From assembly GCA_036146215.1 (NCBI GenBank), contig JAYYJN010000079.1, positions 1-64,000 on the forward strand: a stretch of 64,000 nucleotides of DNA. The letters are read 5' to 3'. Source of the stretch: UBA7805 sp036146215 (lineage in GTDB: Bacteria; Planctomycetota; Planctomycetia; Pirellulales; UBA7805). The notes under the pieces are model-generated. The model was not told the origin of the DNA. It ran no database searches and saw nothing but the letters and a program-made list of their open reading frames with translations. Shown in pieces: positions 42,084 through 50,034 of this stretch; positions within the stretch are counted from its first letter, which is position 1, and each line of letters begins with the position of its first letter. Both the position numbers and the translations under genes were made by a program.

Positions 42084-42790
42084 AATCGAAATGCCTGATG
42101 GTAAATGGCCGTCACAATTTGAATTGTTAATAAAGGATAGCGTATTTGCATCCTTCGCAGGGTTGCGCGATTCAGTGCCCGACGCTGCAACTCCAATCCA
42201 GCGTGAAATAGTACTTGGTTTTGATGGATGCTACGGATGCCAACGCACAGTTTCTCGCGAGGTATACCAATAGACCAGTCGTATATGTGATCCATGCTCA
42301 TAAAAGGGGAGACGTGAAATGCTTTTTGGTGTCTGTATTTTAGTGCGTTGCCGCTTGAAAGTTGGTTCCCTTCCCAAAGAACGTACAGATGCTTCTCGTT
42401 CCAGGGAGTATTACTTACTTCGGCGACAATTGCGATTAGCGTGGTGCCGTCCGCTTCGAAGCAGTAATACATGTTGAGTGGGCTAAAATAGTAACCCCAG
42501 GTTCGTAATTGTGTCAGCAGGCGTATGGGCCCATTGACCGAAATACCAGTTTTTGAATAAACCAGCTTTTTGATCGACTCGGATAGTCGCTCCCTCGGGT
42601 TTCCGAAGTGATCAGAACGTAGAAAAGAAGTCCACGCAAAACGCTCTCGGCGAATCCATTCTTTCGGACATGCGTGGTCTAACTCATCGAGGTCAAGATA
42701 CGCCATATAGAGGCGATACTTGAATGCATGGTCTCGGGGATGAAATCTCCGATGCTTAAGCATGCCTTCATAAAGATAGCTTTTTAGCAT
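42029..42790 (-). CDS. DUF1365 protein
   Basis: A 253-residue cytoplasmic protein of the DUF1365 family, starting at ATG 42790 that overlaps the upstream stop by one base (TAATG). Conserved blocks: LYEGMLKHRRFHPRDHAFKY near the start, MAYLDLDELD, IRLLTQLRTWGYYFSPLNMYYCF and VAEVSNTPWNEKHLYVLWEG, then KAFHVSPFMSMDHIYDWSI. Members are routinely found beside the flavin amine oxidase-like gene and CFA synthase, as here, and have no settled biochemical role; a part in lipid modification is the usual proposal. The operon position supports that, but nothing in the sequence proves it. Confidence 0.92.
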   Translation of the reverse strand: MLKSYLYEGMLKHRRFHPRDHAFKYRLYMAYLDLDELDHACPKEWIRRERFAWTSFLRSDHFGNPRERLSESIKKLVYSKTGISVNGPIRLLTQLRTWGYYFSPLNMYYCFEADGTTLIAIVAEVSNTPWNEKHLYVLWEGNQLSSGNALKYRHQKAFHVSPFMSMDHIYDWSIGIPREKLCVGIRSIHQNQVLFHAGLELQRRALNRATLRRMQIRYPLLTIQIVTAIYHQAFRLWKKKLPFYPHPKTAQNV

Positions 42791-44073
42791 TAGAGTTCTT
42801 TCCCAAAACATTTGGCAACGGTCAGACCGCTTCGGAGCCCATCTTCATGAAAACCAAACCCCCAGTAAGCACCGCAGAAAAATGATCTATTTTTTCCATT
42901 GATTTCCTGCTGTCGCTCCTGCGTTGCAAGTGTCCCAGTTGAAAAAACCGGATGTCGATAACGTATTCTTTCTATCACGTGCCGATCGGAAATCATGCGG
43001 GTCGGATTCAAGGTAACACACAATGGGCGGGAGCACCCAAGTTTCTGCAGCCGATTGATATCATAGGTTACCGATGCAGGAGCAGTTGGTTCCTCGCCGA
43101 CATGGTAGTTCCAACTGGCCCATGCGCGATGGCGATTTGGAAGCCAGCTATGATCGGTATGCAAGATTGCATCGTTTTGCTGATAATCGAATTGACTAAG
43201 AATTTCTGTTTCTAAATTCGTCGGATTGGCAATAAGCTTAAGCGTAGTATCGGCATGCGTTGCAAAAATCACCCGATCAAATTCAAAAGCACCTTCATCC
43301 CGCGTTTGAATCTCAACCCGGTCGGCGGACCGATCAACGCGTACAACCGGACAGTCGACTCGAATTGATTTTTTAAATTCCTTCGTCATAGCCTCGACGT
43401 ACCGCTGTGCACCGCCGGGAATGGTGTACCATTGAGGGCGATTGCGAATCTGTAGCAACCCATGATTGTTCAGGAACGCAACAAGAAAGTTTAAAGGAAA
43501 TGCGAGAAATCGGTCGGCCCTGGCAGACCAGATCGATGCACCGAGTGGCACGAGATAATTTTGGATAAAGAAATCACTATAACAATTTTCCTTTAAATAG
43601 CTCTGGAGGGTGAGACTGTCACCACAACTTTGCAGGGCGAGTGGGGCTTCCCGATTAAACCGTCTAATATCGAGGAGCATTCTGTAAAAAGCCGGACGCA
43701 ACACATTGGATCGCTGTGCGAAAAGGCCGTTTATTGAACTGCCCGAGTATTCCAGATTGCTACGCTCGCAACACACACTAAAGCTCATATCACTTTTTTG
43801 AGCTTTGATACCGAGTCGATCTAGTAATTTGACAAAGCAAGGGTAGGTACGCTGATTGTAAACCATAAATCCCGTGTCGACGCGAAGTTGCCTCTGCTCA
43901 AATTCAATGGCGTGCGTGTGGGTATGCCCCCCGTTATGCGAATCTGATGTGAAAAGTGTGATGTCATGGTCGTTGTGGAGCAGATATGCACACGCATTTC
44001 CACTGATACCGCCTCCGATGATTGCGATTCGCAGGCGTTGGTCAGGAGCCAGTGACATATCAGAGTGCTCCAT
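42790..44073 (-). CDS. FAD-dependent amine-oxidase-like oxidoreductase
   Basis: A 427-residue flavoprotein of the NAD/FAD-binding amine-oxidase group. The Rossmann dinucleotide motif is RIAIIGGGISGNACAYLL, with the later acidic/GG region THTHAIEFEQRQLRVDTGF; a further FAD-contact segment is PLGASIWSARADRFLAFPLNF and the C-terminal SFFCGAYWGFGFHEDGL. It is the partner that is almost always next to DUF1365 and CFA synthase in bacteria. ATG 44073 (AAGG about 9 bases before) was used; ATG 44058, behind a GGAG, is also plausible. Its likely role is desaturation or oxidation of a lipid acyl chain before methylation. Substrate not established from sequence. Confidence 0.92.
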   Translation of the reverse strand: MEHSDMSLAPDQRLRIAIIGGGISGNACAYLLHNDHDITLFTSDSHNGGHTHTHAIEFEQRQLRVDTGFMVYNQRTYPCFVKLLDRLGIKAQKSDMSFSVCCERSNLEYSGSSINGLFAQRSNVLRPAFYRMLLDIRRFNREAPLALQSCGDSLTLQSYLKENCYSDFFIQNYLVPLGASIWSARADRFLAFPLNFLVAFLNNHGLLQIRNRPQWYTIPGGAQRYVEAMTKEFKKSIRVDCPVVRVDRSADRVEIQTRDEGAFEFDRVIFATHADTTLKLIANPTNLETEILSQFDYQQNDAILHTDHSWLPNRHRAWASWNYHVGEEPTAPASVTYDINRLQKLGCSRPLCVTLNPTRMISDRHVIERIRYRHPVFSTGTLATQERQQEINGKNRSFFCGAYWGFGFHEDGLRSGLTVAKCFGKEL

Positions 44074-44102
44074 CCGCTAGAAGGCCTTCGACTGAGAGGG
44101 AG

Positions 44103-44990
44103 TCAAGCCTTAAAAATGTTTGTGACGCACGACTCAAGATCTTGCATGTGGTCACAATATGCGGTGCAATCCATTCTACTACGCACATCATCGGTAAGCG
44201 CGTTGCCGCCCATAATGATCGCCAATTGACTTCCTGCCGATTTGCGAAGTTGCTCATATTCAGAGAAAAAAGTTTCCTGTTTTATAATTGCTGAGACGCT
44301 AAGCCATAAAAGTTTGGGATTATATCTTTCAAGCGCCTTTTCAATGGTAGCAAATGGCAGGGAGACTCCTAAAGATACCGCGTTCCAGCCGAGTTCTCGA
44401 AGAATTAATTCAGCCATGCGATTTGCAATCCGATAGCTATCTCCTGCGGGAGTGGCACCAATAGCGTACGGGGATCGTTCATTTGGAATCGGTAGATAAG
44501 ATCGAAGTTCGATTAAAATGCTTTCACAAATTTCGCCAGCACGGCGCTCCTGATAGATGTCCAAATTCCCATTCCGCCATTTCGAGCCGATCTGTGCGAA
44601 GCTGGGAGCGATCAGCTCATCAAATATGCGTCCCAATCTTTCGTTTCCCAGATAGAGATCAAAAATTAATCGTCGGCAGACTTCATCTTTCCCATCAATG
44701 AGTGCTTGAGTGAGTCGGTCCACACACGGCTCTGTGAAATTGATCTGTTTTGCTTTTCCGGCGGGAAGACCTAGCAATTCGGGCTCGGCCAGGTGGCGGT
44801 CGGATTTGCGGATGAACGCTACTACGTCCGCCGGATTCAAACGACGATGACCACCTTCAGTCCGCGACATCGGAATTAATCCCTGATCGCACCAGCGCTT
44901 TAACGAAGACTCACTCACCCCGATCGCTTTGGCGACCTGCTTTGGAGATACCGTCTTGGGAGCAGAGGAAACTGGGTTCTGTAGAGACAT
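44103..44990 (-). CDS. MerR-family regulator with cobalamin-binding fold lacking the cobalt-ligand histidine (LitR/CarH-like)
   Basis: A 295-residue transcription factor. The N-terminal MerR helix-turn-helix reads VSPKQVAKAIGVSESSLKRWC followed by the wing SRTEGGHRRLNPADV. A four-helix bundle and then a Rossmann B12-binding fold (about 165-295, YAIGATPAGDSYRIANRMAE) follow, the CarH/LitR arrangement. In CarH, adenosylcobalamin sits between a W-x9-E-H motif and an axial histidine. Here the first is Trp138-x9-Glu148-Arg149 and the axial position is Tyr186, so both histidines are missing. This fits B12-independent (class II LitR-like) regulators. It stands at the head of the lipid/photolyase operon. 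ATG 44990 was chosen; 45029 and 45008 are alternatives. Confidence 0.88.
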   Translation of the reverse strand: MSLQNPVSSAPKTVSPKQVAKAIGVSESSLKRWCDQGLIPMSRTEGGHRRLNPADVVAFIRKSDRHLAEPELLGLPAGKAKQINFTEPCVDRLTQALIDGKDEVCRRLIFDLYLGNERLGRIFDELIAPSFAQIGSKWRNGNLDIYQERRAGEICESILIELRSYLPIPNERSPYAIGATPAGDSYRIANRMAELILRELGWNAVSLGVSLPFATIEKALERYNPKLLWLSVSAIIKQETFFSEYEQLRKSAGSQLAIIMGGNALTDDVRSRMDCTAYCDHMQDLESCVTNIFKA

Positions 44991-45029
44991 ACCGCGGGCC
45001 TGGAACATATAAATGAACGTTTTGACCAT

Positions 45030-45233
45030 TTTTATGCCATAAAGGGGTCTTTGCCAATGGAAACAAATGTTTAATTCTGGAAAAATAGAGTTTTAGCGAT
45101 AAAAATCACCGATTAGCGAATTAAGACAGGTTGGTTCGCAGTATGCCCCGGACCAAACCCTTGAGACGGGTCTCACAGCCAAACCCCTCTGAAGAGCTAT
45201 TTGCGGACATAGAATCAAAGGAGTCTGTTTTTG
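45030..45233. promoter_or_regulatory. Divergent regulatory region with inverted repeats
   Basis: The 200 bases between the MerR-type regulator and the SRPBCC-epimerase gene should hold both promoters. Perfect inverted repeats seen: TGAGAC 45162-45167 with GTCTCA 45170-45175; AAACA 45061-45065 with TGTTT 45068-45072; TTTTA 45091-45095 with TAAAA 45100-45104. TTAGCGA occurs twice (45093 and 45113 areas). None matches the TGTACA-type CarH operator that I know. An AAAGGAG site at 45217-45223 serves the plus-strand gene. Confidence 0.4.
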
Positions 45234-46643
45234 ATGGCCGGCCCACTGACACAATGCCGCTTCCCGGTAGCCCTTCCGGTCGCCCCTTCTGAGGCTTTTG
45301 CCTGGCATCAACGGCCTGGTGCTCTCGCCCGACTACTTCCGCCCTGGGAAAATATTCAGGTGCTGCGAAGGGCGGCCAATATCGATGTTGGGAGTCAGGT
45401 GGAATTTCTCACGCGCGTGGGACCTTTTCCTTTGCGGTGGCTCGCAGAACACACGGCCTGCTGCCCGCCGGAATATTTTGAAGATGTGCAGCTTCACGGA
45501 CCTTTCAAGCATTGGCGACACCGGCATCAATTTAGAGAAATGCCTGACGGAAAAACAATCCTCGAGGATCAATTGGAGTATAGCCTACCGGGCGGTCGGT
45601 GCGGTGCTTGGATTGCAAGACAATCGGTTGAAAAGAAAATTGAGAGAATGTTTGCTTTTCGACACGCTGTGACCCGTGCTGACCTTCAATCCCATGCTCG
45701 CTATCACAATCGCCAGCGGATTGCAGTAGGCATTACCGGTGCAGACGGTCTGGTGGGCAGTGCACTGACGGCATTTCTCACTACTGGTGGCCATAGCGTG
45801 ACGGCAATCTGTCGTTCGCTGAGGGATACGGCTGCCCCAGAAAAAATTGTATGGAACCCAGGGTTTGATCAGGAATTGGATCATGCGTCTCATCGATGGG
45901 ATGCGGTTATCCATCTGGCCGGGGAGAATATCGCTCATCGTCGATGGACCGCAAAGCAAAAACGTGAAATATGGACTAGTCGTGTTGAAAGGACGCGCAG
46001 TTTTTGCGAGTCATTGGTATCTTTGCCCAAACGACCGTCTGTGTTGCTTGCTGCTTCTGCAACTGGATTTTATGCCGATTCGAGTACGACAGAAATTTCT
46101 TCGGAGGATGCACCGCAAGGAGAGGGGTTCTTAGCGGAATTAGCAGCAGCTTGGGAGGAGGCTTGTCGACCAGCAATCGAGGCTGGAATCCGAGTGGTGC
46201 ACTTGCGATTCGGGATGGTTTTATCGCCTCGTGGTGGTGCACTTCGTGCAATGCTTCCGGTATTTCGCACCGGTATGGGTGGTAGGGTTGGCGCGGGAAA
46301 CCAAATTTGGAGTTGGGTTTCATTGGATGATGCCGTGGGTGCGATCCATCACGCTTTGATGGAGTCGGATATACGGGGGCCGCTAAACGTTGTTTCCCCT
46401 CAGCCGGTCACCAATGCACAGTTTACCGAGAAATTGGCTCGGGCGTTGCATCGCTGGGCTCCGGTTCCGCTGCCCGGCGGTATGGCAAAGATCTTTCTGG
46501 GGGAAATGGCCGACGCGATGTTGTGTTCCAGCATCCGCGCTACTCCGGAAAAATTATGCGACACTGGTTATGAATTCCGTGCTTCAGAATTGGATCACGC
46601 GCTGGATCACATGTTCGGTCTTGCGAGGGCATCTCGCAAATAA
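45234..46643 (+). CDS. SRPBCC domain plus TIGR01777 NAD-dependent epimerase fusion
   Basis: A 469-residue two-part protein. Residues 1-150 form an SRPBCC/START-like ligand-binding domain (PSEAFAWHQRPGALARLLPPW, DQLEYSLPGGRCGAW), followed by a Rossmann epimerase of the TIGR01777 (YfcH, COG1090) type: VGITGADGLVGSALTAFL, AVIHLAGENIAHRRW, LLAASATGFYAD and ending with the DUF1731 region PGGMAKIFLGEMADAMLCSS. The active-site Tyr in GFYAD is in the expected place, so NAD(P)-dependent chemistry is plausible. ATG 45234 lies 10 bases after AAAGGAG; the TTG just before (45231) is also possible. It diverges from the MerR/photolyase operon, a neighbourhood typical of light-stress regulons, which points to a shared response. 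Confidence 0.9.
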   Translation: MAGPLTQCRFPVALPVAPSEAFAWHQRPGALARLLPPWENIQVLRRAANIDVGSQVEFLTRVGPFPLRWLAEHTACCPPEYFEDVQLHGPFKHWRHRHQFREMPDGKTILEDQLEYSLPGGRCGAWIARQSVEKKIERMFAFRHAVTRADLQSHARYHNRQRIAVGITGADGLVGSALTAFLTTGGHSVTAICRSLRDTAAPEKIVWNPGFDQELDHASHRWDAVIHLAGENIAHRRWTAKQKREIWTSRVERTRSFCESLVSLPKRPSVLLAASATGFYADSSTTEISSEDAPQGEGFLAELAAAWEEACRPAIEAGIRVVHLRFGMVLSPRGGALRAMLPVFRTGMGGRVGAGNQIWSWVSLDDAVGAIHHALMESDIRGPLNVVSPQPVTNAQFTEKLARALHRWAPVPLPGGMAKIFLGEMADAMLCSSIRATPEKLCDTGYEFRASELDHALDHMFGLARASRK

Positions 46644-46695
46644 TCATTGCGGATTGATACTACACATCGGCAGCACCGAGAATTGTTGCACAGAC

Positions 46696-47445
46696 CTATT
46701 TTGCGAACGCACCGCTTCGTGGCCGTACGCCGCCGTAATATCTCAGAATAGACCATGCGTTTGCCTCTCCGGTATCGCTTCGCTTGATTAGCAGTCGCAC
46801 AAAAAAGGTTTTCTTTTTCAAGGGCGTCTCAAGGTAGCTCACTGTAAAAAGGCTCGTAATAATTTGGTTTTGTCTATCAGAACGAACATCCTCTGTTTGA
46901 AAAAAATTAGACCTTGCACGTCCATTGAGGGCGAGCAAGCATTTTACCAGTCGTTGGTTTTCAAATTTATGCAACTCGGTTTGCCCCTTCGCCGTTGTTT
47001 GATAGTAGTGCGCAAGTTGTCTTTCTGAGAGTCGGATATCAGGTTCAGTCAATGCGGACAACGCTCTTTCAGGTTTACCGGAGAGAATATTTTTTATCCA
47101 AGCATTTCCAAAGAGTTCGGCTTGTCGGGTAATTGCCATCTTCCGTAAATAATATTGCGTGGGGGCGTACGAGATTGTCAGCAAACTAAGGCAGAGGCCT
47201 CCGACTGCCAGTAAGCGAACGATAAATGGCGGGTGGCATCGATTGAAATAGATCATAATGAGCGTGCAGCCAAGGAATCCCATCCCGCCACAGATCCACC
47301 AGGTAGGCCCGATAAGGGCACAAAGAGAAAAAGCTCCTAACAAAGTCGCCAGGAACCCCAAGCTAAAAAGCCTAAATAAATACTCGGGTGAGGCGGACGG
47401 GCAGTCTGACGAAAAATCTGCGCTGCTAGGGGAAGGCTCACTCAT
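46696..47445 (-). CDS. Membrane protein of unknown function
   Basis: A 249-residue protein with three hydrophobic segments in the N-terminal half (LFSLGFLATLLGAFSLCALIG, WICGGMGFLGCTLIMIYF and LLAVGGLCLSLLTISYA), then a soluble extracytoplasmic or cytoplasmic domain (about 105-249) with KFENQRLVKCLLALNGRAR and the ending SILRYYGGVRPRSGAFAK. No family is recognised. It is the last gene of the PilT-led minus-strand cluster, 34 bases after the CvpA-like gene, so it may be part of that envelope system, but this is based only on position. Convergent with the SRPBCC-epimerase gene. Confidence 0.75.
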   Translation of the reverse strand: MSEPSPSSADFSSDCPSASPEYLFRLFSLGFLATLLGAFSLCALIGPTWWICGGMGFLGCTLIMIYFNRCHPPFIVRLLAVGGLCLSLLTISYAPTQYYLRKMAITRQAELFGNAWIKNILSGKPERALSALTEPDIRLSERQLAHYYQTTAKGQTELHKFENQRLVKCLLALNGRARSNFFQTEDVRSDRQNQIITSLFTVSYLETPLKKKTFFVRLLIKRSDTGEANAWSILRYYGGVRPRSGAFAK

Positions 47446-47479
47446 GCCAACTGCATTTCTTGGATGCTGCGGGATTAGA

Positions 47480-48142
47480 CTACTTACCAGCCGTTAACGT
47501 CGGTTCTTGAATTATTCCGCTACCCCAGGTTCTTTGAACACGCAGTGCAGGAAGTGTTTCAAGCGTACCACGTCGAGCGCCATAAGTCAGAATAAATGTT
47601 CCCTTCGGATCGAAAACGTGCGAGGAGGGTGTTTCCGGATTCACGGGGCGGGCAAAGCTACCTTGCGAAGTCTTTTGCATCAGCGCTAACCAGTGTCTGT
47701 CGGGCGCGAACCAAAGCATTCGACTTTCGGGAGTCGACTGAAAATTTCCGCCAAAAGAATTCACGGCGAGAGGGGCTAAGTGAAGTGAAGTTGCTACAAG
47801 AGAGATCAGGATCCAACCAGTCCAGAGACCAAAAAAGAATCCACCGGTCAGGTCGACCAGTTTAATAAAGCGAACGCGTACCCTCGATAGTCGTAGAGTT
47901 AGCAGCCTGATTGCGAGACTGAAGCCGGTGAAAATTGCCCAGAACGCGAGAAAATCGACAAAGTAACTGAAACTTGGCATCCAGATATCGAGTTGCAAAG
48001 CCACCGGTTCAAAAAAGTTCATCGTCAAAGTTCCCGCAAATAGCACGTTGAAGAACGTGAGCAGGCTGTGCCAGAGTCCATCCTTTCCGATCTCGGCAAT
48101 CACGGCGAGCATAATCAACGTAAACAGGATAGCTAAAATCAT
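47480..48142 (-). CDS. CvpA-family membrane protein
   Basis: A 220-residue protein with four predicted helices (LAILFTLIMLAVIAEIG, LLTFFNVLFAGTLTMNFF, FVDFLAFWAIFTGFSLAI, TGGFFFGLWTGWILISLVA) in the CvpA arrangement. CvpA relatives are needed for colicin V export and for envelope stress tolerance in other bacteria. The first codons overlap the stop of the pilus-ATPase-like gene (ATGA at 48142-48139), so they are translated together. The soluble C-terminus contains a possible periplasmic segment SSHVFDPKGTFILTYGARR. Assignment to CvpA rests on helix layout and the G-W/F motif in the fourth helix; moderate confidence. Confidence 0.75.
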   Translation of the reverse strand: MILAILFTLIMLAVIAEIGKDGLWHSLLTFFNVLFAGTLTMNFFEPVALQLDIWMPSFSYFVDFLAFWAIFTGFSLAIRLLTLRLSRVRVRFIKLVDLTGGFFFGLWTGWILISLVATSLHLAPLAVNSFGGNFQSTPESRMLWFAPDRHWLALMQKTSQGSFARPVNPETPSSHVFDPKGTFILTYGARRGTLETLPALRVQRTWGSGIIQEPTLTAGK

Positions 48143-50034
48143 TTTTTCAGTGACCTTTGCAGCTCTTCCACAGAGGTAATTCCCCTTGCGACAAGTAATT
48201 TCCCATGATCAAGCTCTGTATGCATGCCTGTTTTGCGCGCCACTTTTTTCAGATCATCGATGTTCGGTTTTCCACTGACCAAAATCTTTTGAATGTCCTG
48301 ATTCATGTGCAGCACTTCATAGATGCCAGTGATACCGTGATACCCGATTCCTTCACAAACCTCACAAATGGCTTCACCTTCAGGTGACGCTGCTCGGTAC
48401 AGATTCTCTGCACGTTCGGGCGGGATCCCCAATCTTTTCAATAGCTCAGGTGAAGGTCGATAAGAGACTTTACACTCAGGACATAATTTCCGAATCAACC
48501 TGCCATGAACCACTGTAGTGATGGAACCGGCAACCAATTCGGGAGGAACTTTTATCACAAGCACACGGAGTAATGCCTCCAGGCTATCACGGGCAGCGAT
48601 CGAACTTATGACAAGAAAATCCGTCATCGCAAGTTCACACAGCATGTGTGCCGATTGTGGATCCGCCATCTTCCGGCAGACAATCACATCAGGTTGTGCA
48701 CGGGATACAGCGGGCAAACAATCAACGGGCCGCTCACCTGCAGAAGAGTCGTAGTTTTTCGGATCGACATTTGCAATTTCTGGTTCTGGCGATTCAGAAT
48801 CTTCTACGCTGACAAAGTCGCGCATGTATCGATCCACACTCTCCAGTCCAATGTTGATGAGAGTGGTAAGCCCGCCGGCGGGCAGCGCGGAAAATAAGAT
48901 CATCCCTTTTGTGTTTTGCAAGGCGGTCGTAACTTCCTCTGCCGTTTTTTTACGCATTCCGAGGTCGACCAGGGAATGCAAATGGTCAGCAGATCGCTCA
49001 AAAGCGATGAGCCACCGCTCAACGTTTTCGCCCTTTGCAAGCGTGAGTTTGCAGGTGACGGTTTCCTCCCATTTTCCATGAAACCGATTGCGACTTGCCT
49101 GCATGTGATCGAGTTTTATCGAATCACCGTCGGAGTCAATCATTTTGGAAAATGTTGCTGAAAAATCAGCTTCACTGCTCCGTACAAACGATGACTGCTC
49201 CGGATCGTTAGGGTCGGTTGCAAGGGTCGAAAGTACCTCGGTAATCTGTCGGCCTGTTTCAACCGAATGGGAGGGTAGATTATGCCAAACTCCATCGATC
49301 AGATAACGAATACCCATTTGTTCAGCAAAATCAAGAAGCACTTGACTTGCTCTCCGGTCTAATGCGTCGCCGAACAATTCGGTCGTCGCGGTATATCCCT
49401 CAAGTTGCCGAGCCAGAATTGTTTGCGACTGTTTGTCCCGCTTCGCCGGATTCAGGTCTGCAAACAGATCAACTTCAGGCCCCAGATGGTCCTCCAGTCG
49501 CAACGGATCCTCGGCATTTATCTGGATGCCCAAGTAGCGCAAATTTTTAGACGCTAAAAATTTTAGGTGCTCGGGCGTCAACACGCGCTGATGCTCTTCG
49601 ACCAACGGGTTGCGGTAGTAAAATACGTAACTTAATGTAGGAGCGGCGAGGGCAACGAAAAGCAAAAAAAATGCCGGCCAAAAATAAGGAATCACCCACA
49701 TCATTAAGAGTGCAAATGCGAAACAACCGACAACAATTGGATTCCATGTGTTTCTTCTCAGGCGATGATAAAGCAGATCTTGGTTAATCCAGTCAGCCGC
49801 CCGAACCCATAGAAGAAATAGCGCAAAGCACGCCGATATCCTGAAAATGCTGAAATAGAATCCGGGACCACGGAACGTGTCTGGATCGATCCACTGTGGA
49901 TCAGGCCAGGTTGCTTGTTGAGAGAGCGCGATATTTTCCTGAGCAAAAGCCTCCAATGACGAGAGGAGAAACAACCCTAATCCAATCGAAAAGGTTTTGA
50001 GTGAAAATATATTTTCAGAATATGGTTGTTGCAT
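48139..50034 (-). CDS. Membrane-anchored GspE/PilB-like protein with degenerate Walker motifs
   Basis: A 631-residue protein related to type II secretion/type IV pilus assembly ATPases. The first 35 residues are a signal-like hydrophobic segment (LGLFLLSSLEAFA), with further helices at about 58-78 and 98-140, unusual for this normally soluble family. The ATPase domain begins around 145. Walker A, normally GPTGSGKTT, reads SALPAGGLTT (about 382-391), so the nucleotide-binding Lys is Leu; Walker B, normally DPDIIMVGEIRD, reads QPDVIVCRKMAD (447-458), with the Glu changed to Lys. The zinc-finger cysteines CPEC and CEVC (518-521, 557-560) and the C-terminal domain are kept. It is probably catalytically dead and acts with PilT, whose stop overlaps its start by one base. 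Confidence 0.85.
   Translation of the reverse strand: MQQPYSENIFSLKTFSIGLGLFLLSSLEAFAQENIALSQQATWPDPQWIDPDTFRGPGFYFSIFRISACFALFLLWVRAADWINQDLLYHRLRRNTWNPIVVGCFAFALLMMWVIPYFWPAFFLLFVALAAPTLSYVFYYRNPLVEEHQRVLTPEHLKFLASKNLRYLGIQINAEDPLRLEDHLGPEVDLFADLNPAKRDKQSQTILARQLEGYTATTELFGDALDRRASQVLLDFAEQMGIRYLIDGVWHNLPSHSVETGRQITEVLSTLATDPNDPEQSSFVRSSEADFSATFSKMIDSDGDSIKLDHMQASRNRFHGKWEETVTCKLTLAKGENVERWLIAFERSADHLHSLVDLGMRKKTAEEVTTALQNTKGMILFSALPAGGLTTLINIGLESVDRYMRDFVSVEDSESPEPEIANVDPKNYDSSAGERPVDCLPAVSRAQPDVIVCRKMADPQSAHMLCELAMTDFLVISSIAARDSLEALLRVLVIKVPPELVAGSITTVVHGRLIRKLCPECKVSYRPSPELLKRLGIPPERAENLYRAASPEGEAICEVCEGIGYHGITGIYEVLHMNQDIQKILVSGKPNIDDLKKVARKTGMHTELDHGKLLVARGITSVEELQRSLKK

Noticed and set aside
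48139..50034. A frameshift or pseudogene explaining the broken Walker motifs of the GspE/PilB-like gene
   Set aside because: The frame is open for 631 codons with intact downstream domains and both neighbours overlap it; a degenerate but maintained protein is more likely than a decayed gene.
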